A DNA stretch of 64,000 nt from assembly GCF_015206995.1 (NCBI RefSeq), contig NZ_JADEXR010000010.1, positions 1 through 64,000 on the forward strand. Direction: 5' to 3'. The translations under genes were made by a program, and so were the position numbers. The DNA is from an aff. Roholtiella sp. LEGE 12411 (lineage in GTDB: Bacteria > Cyanobacteriota > Cyanobacteriia > Cyanobacteriales > Nostocaceae). Positions 30,485 to 39,118 of the stretch are shown here, piece after piece. How positions within the stretch are numbered: the stretch's first letter is position 1; each line of letters starts with the position of its first letter. The notes under the pieces are model-generated. The model saw only the letters and a program-made list of their open reading frames with translations. It was not told the origin of the DNA and did not search any database.

Positions 30485-31396
30485 ATGGCGGATCAGTTAA
30501 TTCGTGCCACGGCAGCCGAAGGTGGAATTCGTGCAGTAGGTGTGATTACCACACGCTTAACAGAAGAGGCACGACTGCGCCACAAACTTTCTTATGTGGC
30601 AACGGCAGCACTAGGTCGGACTATGGCAGCAGGCTTGTTGATGGCTTCTAATATGAAGCGAACTGGGTCGAGGGTCAATGTCCGAGTCAAAGGCGACGGG
30701 TCTTTGGGTGGTATCTTAGTCGATGCAGGATTAGATGGCACGGTACGCGGTTATGTCGCAAACCCATCAGTGGAATTACCTCCCAATTCTAAAGGTAAGC
30801 TAGATGTTGGTGGTGCAGTAGGTAGTGGCTACCTCTACGTTGTTAGAGATATCGGTTACGGTTATCCTTACTCTAGTACAGTGGAACTAGTTTCTGGAGA
30901 AATCGGCGATGATGTCGCTCATTACCTAGTAAGTTCCGAACAAACACCTTCAGCCATAGTTCTAGGCGTGTTTGTGGGAGCAGGTGGAGTCACGGCTGCT
31001 GGAGGGTTACTAGTGCAGGTGTTGCCCAAAGCTGCTAGAGACGAAGCTCTAGTTGCAACGCTGGAATCACGGGTAGCTGCTTTAGCAGGATTTACGCCGT
31101 TGTTGCAAGCTGGGAAGACTTTAACCGAAATCTTTAATGACTTACTGGGCGATATGGGTTTGGTTATTTTTCCTGAAAGCCAAATGCTGCGTTTCCACTG
31201 TGGTTGCTCTTTTGATCGCGTGCTGGGAGCACTCAAGATTCTGGGCGAAGCAGAATTGCAAGACATGATTATTAAGGATGATGGTGCTGAGGCAACTTGT
31301 GACTTTTGTGGCAGAGTTTACCAGGCAAGTAGTGATCAATTAGCTGAGCTAATTGTTGATTTACAAACAGAATCTCCTATTAAAAGAAAAGTATAA
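30485..31396 (+). CDS. hslO: Redox-regulated chaperone Hsp33
   Basis: Holdase activated by disulfide formation under oxidative stress. The N-terminal domain opens ADQLIRATAAEGGIRAVGVITTRLTEEAR. The zinc-binding redox switch is complete at the C-terminus: HCGC in MLRFHCGCSFDRV and CDFC in ATCDFCGRVYQ. ATG 30485 has TAAGG upstream; the frame opens five codons earlier. About 303 residues, slightly longer than E. coli Hsp33, as in other cyanobacteria. Confidence 0.95.
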   Translation: MADQLIRATAAEGGIRAVGVITTRLTEEARLRHKLSYVATAALGRTMAAGLLMASNMKRTGSRVNVRVKGDGSLGGILVDAGLDGTVRGYVANPSVELPPNSKGKLDVGGAVGSGYLYVVRDIGYGYPYSSTVELVSGEIGDDVAHYLVSSEQTPSAIVLGVFVGAGGVTAAGGLLVQVLPKAARDEALVATLESRVAALAGFTPLLQAGKTLTEIFNDLLGDMGLVIFPESQMLRFHCGCSFDRVLGALKILGEAELQDMIIKDDGAEATCDFCGRVYQASSDQLAELIVDLQTESPIKRKV

Positions 31397-31543
31397 AAGG
31401 GCACTATAGCTTAAAATTATTAATGGTATCTGTGGATATAGATAATTAAAAAAGTAGCTTTTTGAGCATGAGAAAGTTACTATGGCAGCAATGGAATTAT
31501 CAACTTAAAACAGATCGCTATTCAATTATTTTTGGTGTGAGAG

Positions 31544-33631
31544 ATGACAGAGCGGGATATTCCAGACAGTTGGCCCCAAGCCAGAGCAAGAGAAGCAGAT
31601 AAAAAAACTATATTATCGCAAACACATCAATTAGGTGAAACTCAAGCATTTGGTGTCCCAGCTACTGATTCAACCTCTAACTCAGTGAAGCGGCGAAAAG
31701 AAAACAATTCCGTTAACGGAGCGTCTAGTACAGAAGGATTACCTATAAATAATCATTCAGAAGACACTGTTACACTCAGTGGTAGTTCTAAAAAACTGCC
31801 ACGCTGGATTAAAAGTTGGGTGTTGTGGTCTTTACTCCTAACGTTATTAATTCCTGGCAGTATAGGTTTCCTGGCAATGGCAATACTGTTTAAGTTGCCA
31901 TCTGCTCCAAACTGCCCATCAATTTTTTGGCCCTTGGCTAGTGCGTCAGTGCGCCTACACTGTGCTCAGTTGGCAGCTTCTAAGCAGACAGTCAATGACT
32001 TGTTGCAAGCGATCGCCCTAGTCAAACAACTCCCACAAAGTCACCCGTTACATGAAGAAATTGATCGTTACTTAGAAGAATGGTCGCGGGATATTTTGCA
32101 GCTAGCAGACCAGAGTTTCCAAGCAGGGAATTTAGAAGAAGCGATCGCTACTGTTCGCAAGATACCCGAAGACCTGCCAACTTCCAAATTAGTAGACGAG
32201 CAAGTTTCCAAATGGCAGTCAGTCTGGTCGAAGGCAGAAAGCATCTACAAAGACTCAGAAAAGGAACTGCAAGAAAGGCGCTGGCAATCGGCGTTTATGC
32301 TAGCAGCTAAATTATTGCGCGTGGATAATAAATACTGGGCGAGTACTAAGTACGAGCAATTAAATGGTATAATCACCACGGCACGAGAAGATGGCGATAA
32401 GTTAGCAAAAGCTGAAGGTCTAGCGAATACCAAAATCGTAGATAACTTACTAGGAGCTATCAAGCTAGCCGAGTCGATTGGGCAAAATAGCTACTTTTAT
32501 CAGAAAGCTCAAGAATCCATTCCAGTATTCGGACGTAAGATGCTGGAGTTGGCACAGGCAAAGCTAGATAAGCAGAACGCAGATGATGCTTTAGACATTG
32601 CTAGACAAATACCCGAAAATACAGGACTGCAAGCCGAAATAGATGACTTTATCGCCTTGGGCGAGGCACAAAGGAGTGCGTGGATTGGTAATGTTTCTGG
32701 CTTAGAGGCGGCGATCGCTCAAGCACAACAAATTGACCCCTCCAGACCAGTGTATAACAAAGCACAGGAGCTTGTGGCTCGCTGGCAGTTGGAAATTGAA
32801 GATGTTGCCAGGTTAGAAAAAGCCAGAATACTTGCTAACCAAGGAACAATCAACGATTTAACAGCAGCGATCGCGGAAGTTCAGCTGATCCCCGCTACTA
32901 ATCCTCGCGCCCCAGAAGCTAGGCAAGAGATGGGTCGTTGGCGTGCCCAAGTGGAGACAATTGAAGACCAGCCTTACTTAGAACGTGCCGAACAGATAGC
33001 AGTGTTCGAGGATATTAACTCCTTGCAAGCAGCGATCGCTGAGGTTAGTCAAGTCCGTAGAGGCCGTGCATTATACCCAGAAGCGCGAAGAAAAATTCGC
33101 AACTGGACGGCAAAGATTCAGCAAATTCAAGACCAGCCCTACTTGGATCAGGCGCGTGAACTAGCTCAGAGTGGCAATTTACCAGTTGCCATTAGCACCG
33201 CTCAACAAATTGCATCGTCGGGAAGGGCGCTTTCTGGTGAAGCACAAGCGGCTATAGATGATTGGCAAGGACAAATCAGCGCCAAAGAAAACTGGCGGAA
33301 AGCGCAGGAAGTGGCAAATGCTGCTACACCAGAAGCTTTGGTTGAGGCAATACGGCTGGCTGATCGCATTTCAAACAACAGCATCTTACGGATGGATGTG
33401 AATTTTGCTATTGACCAATGGAGTCAGCAATTACTGGAAATAGCACGTTCTGTTGGTCAGTCTGATATTGCTAGAGGTATTGAGACTGCTAAGTTGATTC
33501 CACGACGTAGTGCCGCTTACGCAACCGCCCAAGAGCAAATTAAGACTTGGCGGCAATTTCTCAATCCTGAGCCTCAGCCTGAGTCTGAGCAATTTCAGCC
33601 ATCAACGCCAACAACTCCTAATGGGCAGTAA
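31544..33631 (+). CDS. Membrane-anchored repeat protein of unknown function
   Basis: A 695-residue protein. Residues 1-85 are polar and disordered; one membrane span lies near 93-115 (VLWSLLLTLLIPGSIGFLAMAIL). The rest is helical repeats of about 70 residues that share a pattern: a LEKARxLA...-type helix, a stretch like DLTAAIAEVQLIPATNP, then ARQEMGRWRAQVETIED. At least five repeats are recognisable (near 380, 425, 490, 545 and 600). The helices are alanine-rich, so tetratricopeptide-like or coiled-coil packing is likely. Such proteins are common in Nostocales and often annotated only as hypothetical. Upstream, 31397-31543 is empty. Confidence 0.75.
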   Translation: MTERDIPDSWPQARAREADKKTILSQTHQLGETQAFGVPATDSTSNSVKRRKENNSVNGASSTEGLPINNHSEDTVTLSGSSKKLPRWIKSWVLWSLLLTLLIPGSIGFLAMAILFKLPSAPNCPSIFWPLASASVRLHCAQLAASKQTVNDLLQAIALVKQLPQSHPLHEEIDRYLEEWSRDILQLADQSFQAGNLEEAIATVRKIPEDLPTSKLVDEQVSKWQSVWSKAESIYKDSEKELQERRWQSAFMLAAKLLRVDNKYWASTKYEQLNGIITTAREDGDKLAKAEGLANTKIVDNLLGAIKLAESIGQNSYFYQKAQESIPVFGRKMLELAQAKLDKQNADDALDIARQIPENTGLQAEIDDFIALGEAQRSAWIGNVSGLEAAIAQAQQIDPSRPVYNKAQELVARWQLEIEDVARLEKARILANQGTINDLTAAIAEVQLIPATNPRAPEARQEMGRWRAQVETIEDQPYLERAEQIAVFEDINSLQAAIAEVSQVRRGRALYPEARRKIRNWTAKIQQIQDQPYLDQARELAQSGNLPVAISTAQQIASSGRALSGEAQAAIDDWQGQISAKENWRKAQEVANAATPEALVEAIRLADRISNNSILRMDVNFAIDQWSQQLLEIARSVGQSDIARGIETAKLIPRRSAAYATAQEQIKTWRQFLNPEPQPESEQFQPSTPTTPNGQ

Positions 33632-33658
33632 TTCTCATCGGCTTTGGGTGCATGGGTG

Positions 33659-33681
33659 GAGACGTTGTATTGCAACGTCTC
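33659..33681. terminator. Hairpin GAGACGTTG/CAACGTCTC
   Basis: GAGACGTTG (33659-33667) and CAACGTCTC (33673-33681) pair around a 5-base loop, between two converging genes. The same kind of GAGACG/CGTCTC palindrome lies inside the M16 peptidase gene at 46463-46490, so this is a member of a dispersed palindrome family that may act here as a terminator. Confidence 0.5.
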
Positions 33682-33733
33682 TACATCGGTATACCGTGCT
33701 TTCTTGTTCTGAATTTGTTAGTGCTATCCGATG

Positions 33734-35254
33734 CTACTTTAGCGCTTCAATTTGCCTGACTACTGTTAACGCTGAGTAACTTACCCCAGCAGTACCTTCG
33801 CCGGGATGGGTGGAGTCACCGACTAACCACAAATGATTAATGGGTGTACGATTAGCAAAACCAAAGGGGCCAAAGGTGGGTATCCTTTGACCAATGCCAC
33901 CGACTATACCGCGATCGCGTGCTGTGTAATGGGAAAAAGTACGGGGTGTTGCGGCTTCTTGATGGATAATAGTTTCCGGTTTCAAATAGAAGTATTGAGC
34001 AAGGCGGGCGATCGCTTCGTCTGTATACTTTTGTTTGAGTAATGGATAGTTTTCAGTAAGCCACCAAGGTGCAGGATCGACAAATGAAGAAGCGATAATG
34101 GTCGCTTTTCCGTCTGGGGCACGACCATCTCCATGATGGCTAACGGAAACAAATAAGGAATTATTCTCGCCAATTGGGCCATTGGCATCATACATAAATT
34201 GTAGATGGGGAGGACACTCAGGCGGAATGGCACTGGCATCTACGCCTAAATAGACTACAAATGCTCCCGATGCTTGGGGTAGTTTTTCTACTCGGTGTTT
34301 ATATCCTGATGGAGCTTGTTCTCCTAACAACTGCACCAGATTTTGCACGGCAACATTGGCAACTACATGGTCAGTAGCTTCTGTCCACACTTCGCCAGTT
34401 TTCTGATTTCTGATGACGACAGCGGTGGATTTACCATTTTCTACTTTGATTTGTTCCACTGTGTGGCGCATTAATAGTTTGCCACCATCTCTTTCTAAAG
34501 CTTCTACTAAGCGATCGCTTAATACCTGCATACTACCCTGGAGGTGAAACAATCCTTGGGGTAGTTGGGATACACTCAATGCCGTTGCGGCATAAAGTAA
34601 GGCTGTTTCCTCAGCGTTGACCTGGGAATACAGCTTGAGTTGCAAATCCAAAAACGTTCTCAGCCGTCTGTCATTTCCCAATCCACATAAGCGTAAAGCA
34701 TCTCCTACAGTAAGCAAGGTAAATGGTACAGTAATTAATGTATTGGGACGCACTGCCTGAGTTAGCTGCCACAAGTCCCACAAGTTACGCGGTGGTAGCA
34801 CCGGATCCCGTCCTTGAAATTCCCAGCTAGCTGCAAACAAAGTTGCCATCAACTGCCAAAAAGGTTCGCTACCGGGAAACTGCCTTTGTCTTTCCGCTTG
34901 CCATTTCTCTGAGTCACGCCAGATGTTGATTGGTGTCACCTCACCAGGCAAATACACTGCACAAGCAGGATCACAAGGTGTCGCTTCGGGTAAATCTATT
35001 GCCAATTCTGAGAAAATGCGGTGATGAATCCCTCCTGGTTCTAACCCCGCTACTTGAGTGGCTCCTACATCAAAGGTAAATCCCTGACGTTTAAATGTAG
35101 AAGCACAGCCTCCAGGTACGAGGGCTTGATCCAAAATTAAGACGCTGTAACCTCTATGAGCTAATAATGCTCCAGTTGTCAGCCCACCGATTCCTGCACC
35201 GATAACAATGACGCGGAGTTTACTTTTGTCAACAGAAAGACTGGACATTGACAC
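33734..35254 (-). CDS. crtD: Carotenoid oxidoreductase, C-3',4' desaturase CrtD-like
   Basis: FAD-dependent flavoprotein of 506 residues in the phytoene-desaturase superfamily. The dinucleotide-binding site VIVIGAGIGGLTTGALLAHRGYSVLILD is near the N-terminus. PGGCASTFKRQGFTFDVGATQVAGLEPGG and the C-terminal LWLVGDSTHPGEGTAGVSYSALTVVRQIE close the FAD fold. The sequence style is closer to CrtD (3',4'-desaturation in myxoxanthophyll synthesis) than to CrtH isomerase, but I could not align it. It starts 47 bases after the 1198-residue glycan enzyme on the same strand and may be its operon partner. Confidence 0.7.
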   Translation of the reverse strand: MSMSSLSVDKSKLRVIVIGAGIGGLTTGALLAHRGYSVLILDQALVPGGCASTFKRQGFTFDVGATQVAGLEPGGIHHRIFSELAIDLPEATPCDPACAVYLPGEVTPINIWRDSEKWQAERQRQFPGSEPFWQLMATLFAASWEFQGRDPVLPPRNLWDLWQLTQAVRPNTLITVPFTLLTVGDALRLCGLGNDRRLRTFLDLQLKLYSQVNAEETALLYAATALSVSQLPQGLFHLQGSMQVLSDRLVEALERDGGKLLMRHTVEQIKVENGKSTAVVIRNQKTGEVWTEATDHVVANVAVQNLVQLLGEQAPSGYKHRVEKLPQASGAFVVYLGVDASAIPPECPPHLQFMYDANGPIGENNSLFVSVSHHGDGRAPDGKATIIASSFVDPAPWWLTENYPLLKQKYTDEAIARLAQYFYLKPETIIHQEAATPRTFSHYTARDRGIVGGIGQRIPTFGPFGFANRTPINHLWLVGDSTHPGEGTAGVSYSALTVVRQIEALK

Positions 35255-35301
35255 TTAATTTTAAAATTCTTAATATTTCTACTCATAATTTTACATTATT
35301 C

Positions 35302-38300
35302 TTAAACGTTAAGCTTTGCTACAAACTCTTGCAAACCGTCATAACCAGTGATTTCGATGCGAGGTAGCGCTAACAGAGAATCATGGAAACGACTCAAACC
35401 AGGCTTACAGGAAAGACCAAAGACATAACCACAAGCACCGAGCAAATGCTGAACTACATCATCCTGATCGCCGTAGGGATATGCAAAAGCATTAGGTAAG
35501 CGATCCAATCCTTGTTGCAAAATTACGCGCGATCGCGCCCCCTCACTCACCATTTCCCTAGGTGAAAGTGCAGTTAGATGACGGTGAGTAACTGAATGAG
35601 ATCCAAACTCAACACCTTCATCCTGAAGTTTGCGAATATCTGACCAGTCAAGTAACGCTATTTCCTCACCGTAGAAACTATCCCAGCGATTACTACCACC
35701 GATTTCATCGGCCACCAGGAAGACAGTAGCAGAAAAGCCATAGCGCTTCAGCAAGGGCCATGCATAATCTCTAAAATCTTGGTAGCCATCGTCAAAGGTA
35801 ATCAAAATTGCTCGACCGGGAAGTGGAGTTTTGGTTGCCATTGCTATGCGCCACGCCTCTAATGTGATGCTGTAGAATCCGGCATCGCGTAAGTACCGCA
35901 GTTGCTCTGCAAATGCTTCAGGTGTTACCCGGTAGCGGGTAGTTGCACATATCTCATTGAGATGAACACGATGGTACATCAAGATTGGTAGGTGAGTGGT
36001 GACGGTTTGACCATTGTCATAGTGGTGGGGAGAACCGCCATTCCAGAGAACATCTGCCGCGACAAACGGTGGTGGTGGTGTAGGTTGGGGGAGTTTGATA
36101 ATTTCTGGCTCTTTGGTGGGGGTATATTTATTCCTATCACCCGCTTGGAACAGTTGAATTCTGTAAAGGGGCGTCCATAGTTCTTTAATCAGTTGCAGGG
36201 GCTGAGTATTGGCAAATGTGTCACCAATGCCTTTTGCGCCAAAGGGGTGATCCCAGTTGTAGCCTGGTTGGTCAGGCTGATCAACTACAAGATTGGCGTG
36301 GGCTGTCAGAAAGTAGCCGCCTGGGTTGAGAGCATCTGCAATCTTACGAGCACAGGCTCGGAGTTCCTCCCAGCCGCCGACATAGTAGAGAACTTCGCTA
36401 CAGATAATCAAATCAAAGCGACCAGGAATTAAATCTTTGGTTAAGTCGAGCTGATGGAAGTGGACGTTCTTTAGTTCAGTACATCGCTGGCCAGCTCTTT
36501 CCAGGGCTACTTGAGAGATATCAGCAGCGAGTAAGCTACCAACACGAGGAGCAAGTTGAACTGTAAAGTGTCCTTCTGCACAGGCTAGTTCTAACACCTG
36601 ATCTAATTTAATCGGTGGTAGTAACTCCAGAGTCTGTTCATATTTTTTCTGTTCGTATGGGACAGTATATTTCCAAGGGTCAGCTTGTTGGGCAAAGAGA
36701 GTCTCGAAATGTTCTCTGAGGTTTAATGCTGACGACTGCTGTAGTGGAGATTTTAATGCAATTTGGTTTGATAAATTTGCTGTTGTGTCTGGGAACCAGA
36801 TGAGTTCAGGGGCATAAACTAGACGTTCTGGCTGTTGCTCAACTCCAGGCACTTTTACCACGGATTCCCCAGTAACTAAGGCAGCTTTAATCAGGTCATT
36901 GGTTGCGTTTATGGGTAGCATTGCCCGCCTACAGACGCTTGTACCGATCGCACCTGGGTGGCGTGCGAGTACAACACCGCGATCAATACCATACGAGTTT
37001 TCAATTGAGAATACAGTCGGCTTGTTGACTAAGCGATCGCGGAGAGTTTGTCCTGTGATTGGTCTGCCCAACAATCCTTCCCGTACAGCCACAACGGCAA
37101 GCTCCAAACCGCTTTCTTTGGTGATGGCAGCACGCAATTTTTGAGCGCTAACTCTGTTACCATTAACTTCTACAGATATAATTCCTAACGGTACTTTCCC
37201 CACTGTGGGCATCACTAAAAGTTCTGGAGTGCTGACTAATATATTGGGTAAATCCTCACTCACCTCAACTGTCAGTCTGCCTTGTACTGCATATTGCTGG
37301 GAAGAAATGAAAGTTTTAACTGTTGACTTCCACCCACCTTCAAAAAGTAAGTTCTGGAATCTTTCCTTGAGTATTTTTAAAATAGCTTTTTTGCCTAATT
37401 TTAGACTATAGAAAAAACCTCCTGGATAGGATGGTAGCCCCCAGAGTTCTTGTAAGAAAACTGTCCAGCCGATGCGATCGTGTGCTATTGCCCACAGTGC
37501 CTGTCTTTCTTCGGGAAGCCCATCTGCAAGACATACAGAACCTCGCCAAACAGACGCGCCTGCCAAACTTTGCTTGACGGTGAGTGTGCGGTAGACTGTC
37601 TGTTTGAAGAAATGTCCCAGAATTTCCCAAGCAAACTTGGCAGCGATCGCATCCTGTAAGACGTAGCCAGAAAAACCATCAAAAATTGGCAGCGTAATGT
37701 TCCCCAATGGTTTGCCTTCAATTTCGATAGCACAATGCAAACGCTCCACTGTTGATGGAACAACAATATCTGGAATGGGTTCGGTCACTTCTACACGAAC
37801 TGCATAGGTAGATCCGAGTGTCAAGGGTCGCGGTGCAGTGGAATGGTCTAAAATTAGATTCTCCAGTCTCTGAAAGACACGACGAGTCAATGTTGGAGTC
37901 ATGGACTGTGCTTCCAATGCCGTTAAGAATTCCTGAATCTGTCCTTGCAGATCTGGCCATAAATCATCCCAGGCGGAGAGCGGGCGACAACTAGGTAAGA
38001 GTGGTGCTTTGAAGATATATTCTGCTAAAAGTTCTGGGTTGAGTCCTGGGAAACACTCCTGCGACACAGCCCTGAGCAAAGTTAGGGGATTACCACCGTG
38101 ACCTAATGTTAAACCAGCATTCCAACATACATAATCGAGTTTCGCACCCGCAAGCTCTGCTACTGGCATACCGTTGGCATAAGCAGGAGCGGGATTTGGC
38201 ACGCGTGGATCGAGTGAATGCCCGGTTGTAATCACCCGCAGCCCGTCACAGAGGAGTTGCATCACGTCCATAGAAGCTGAATGCGATCGCATTCGATAGC

Positions 38301-38898
38301 GGGCAAAGGTATGGGAAATTGCTCCAAAGCGAGCACCAGTCCGCGCAATTCGCTGCCACAGATCCCAATCTTCACAAGTACGCAGCGAGGTATCAAAACC
38401 TCCAAGATTGACTACAGTTGAACGGCGCACAAGGCATGTGTGAATGACAAACACGCAATTACGAGCAAATGCATTAAATATTTTAGTTGGTTGACCGCGA
38501 AACTCTTCGTAAAAGAGTGCGCCATCTACTGTAATCCTTGCCCAACCGCTATAAACAAGGTCTAAACTGGGGTTACAGGTTAGAGCATCTGTCAAACATT
38601 CTAGGTGCTGAGGCAATATCCAATCGTCAGCATCCAAAAACAGTAGCCAATCGTTTTTAGCCTCAGCTATGCCAGTATTTCTCGCAATACATACCCCTGT
38701 TTGAGGCTGACTGATGACGCGAATACGGGAGTCTTTTTCTGCAAACTCAGTAGCAATTTGCAACGTATCGTCGCTTGAATCATTGTCAATTACGATCGCT
38801 TCCCAATTAGTAAAAGTCTGAGCGCCAAGAGATTGTAGTGACTCGGCGATTGTTTCTTTCGCGTTGTAAGCGGGTATGATTACAGATACTTTTATCAT
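35302..38898 (-). CDS. Three-enzyme fusion: GT2 glycosyltransferase - methyltransferase - polysaccharide deacetylase
   Basis: A 1198-residue protein. Residues 1-240 form a GT-A glycosyltransferase (VSVIIPAYNAKETI; DxD-type DADD at 89-92). About 360-420 and 540-600 hold two copies of a beta-rich module (VEVTEPIPDI / VEVSEDLPNI) also found in the next two glycosyltransferases. Around 760-900 lies a class I SAM methyltransferase (VLELACAEGHFT ... ISQVALERAGQRC ... DLIICSEVLYYVGG) resembling NodS. Residues 970-1198 are a NodB-type CE4 deacetylase: ILITFDDGYQD, SHSVTHRHL, FAYPYGDQ. It probably builds and modifies a surface glycan. The combination of NodC-, NodS- and NodB-like activities in one chain is unusual. 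Confidence 0.88.
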   Translation of the reverse strand: MIKVSVIIPAYNAKETIAESLQSLGAQTFTNWEAIVIDNDSSDDTLQIATEFAEKDSRIRVISQPQTGVCIARNTGIAEAKNDWLLFLDADDWILPQHLECLTDALTCNPSLDLVYSGWARITVDGALFYEEFRGQPTKIFNAFARNCVFVIHTCLVRRSTVVNLGGFDTSLRTCEDWDLWQRIARTGARFGAISHTFARYRMRSHSASMDVMQLLCDGLRVITTGHSLDPRVPNPAPAYANGMPVAELAGAKLDYVCWNAGLTLGHGGNPLTLLRAVSQECFPGLNPELLAEYIFKAPLLPSCRPLSAWDDLWPDLQGQIQEFLTALEAQSMTPTLTRRVFQRLENLILDHSTAPRPLTLGSTYAVRVEVTEPIPDIVVPSTVERLHCAIEIEGKPLGNITLPIFDGFSGYVLQDAIAAKFAWEILGHFFKQTVYRTLTVKQSLAGASVWRGSVCLADGLPEERQALWAIAHDRIGWTVFLQELWGLPSYPGGFFYSLKLGKKAILKILKERFQNLLFEGGWKSTVKTFISSQQYAVQGRLTVEVSEDLPNILVSTPELLVMPTVGKVPLGIISVEVNGNRVSAQKLRAAITKESGLELAVVAVREGLLGRPITGQTLRDRLVNKPTVFSIENSYGIDRGVVLARHPGAIGTSVCRRAMLPINATNDLIKAALVTGESVVKVPGVEQQPERLVYAPELIWFPDTTANLSNQIALKSPLQQSSALNLREHFETLFAQQADPWKYTVPYEQKKYEQTLELLPPIKLDQVLELACAEGHFTVQLAPRVGSLLAADISQVALERAGQRCTELKNVHFHQLDLTKDLIPGRFDLIICSEVLYYVGGWEELRACARKIADALNPGGYFLTAHANLVVDQPDQPGYNWDHPFGAKGIGDTFANTQPLQLIKELWTPLYRIQLFQAGDRNKYTPTKEPEIIKLPQPTPPPPFVAADVLWNGGSPHHYDNGQTVTTHLPILMYHRVHLNEICATTRYRVTPEAFAEQLRYLRDAGFYSITLEAWRIAMATKTPLPGRAILITFDDGYQDFRDYAWPLLKRYGFSATVFLVADEIGGSNRWDSFYGEEIALLDWSDIRKLQDEGVEFGSHSVTHRHLTALSPREMVSEGARSRVILQQGLDRLPNAFAYPYGDQDDVVQHLLGACGYVFGLSCKPGLSRFHDSLLALPRIEITGYDGLQEFVAKLNV

Positions 38899-38982
38899 AA
38901 ATTTTAGTAGTCATTTTCTCAAATTGAGGCAGGAGGGGAGGTCACTAAGCTTGTCGAAGTGTTGAATCCTCTTATAATTTCA

Positions 38983-39118
38983 GGACTTACGCAAGTGTCA
39001 TATTTTTAACGCCAGAGGTTGTCCAGAGTCAAAGGTCAAAAGTCCAAAAAACCTTGATTCTTGACCCTTAATTCTTGACTCTTATACCAGAAGCCTTGTG
39101 TGCCAGTTGCGTAAGTCC
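38983..39118. repeat. MITE-like element, copy C (about 136 bp)
   Basis: Complete copy with GGACTTACGCAA at the left and TTGCGTAAGTCC at the right. It is seven bases longer than copy A, the difference lying in the number of TTGACCC-like heptamers. Its right part (39068-39118) is translated as the last 16 residues and stop of the glycosyltransferase gene that runs leftwards into it. Confidence 0.85.
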
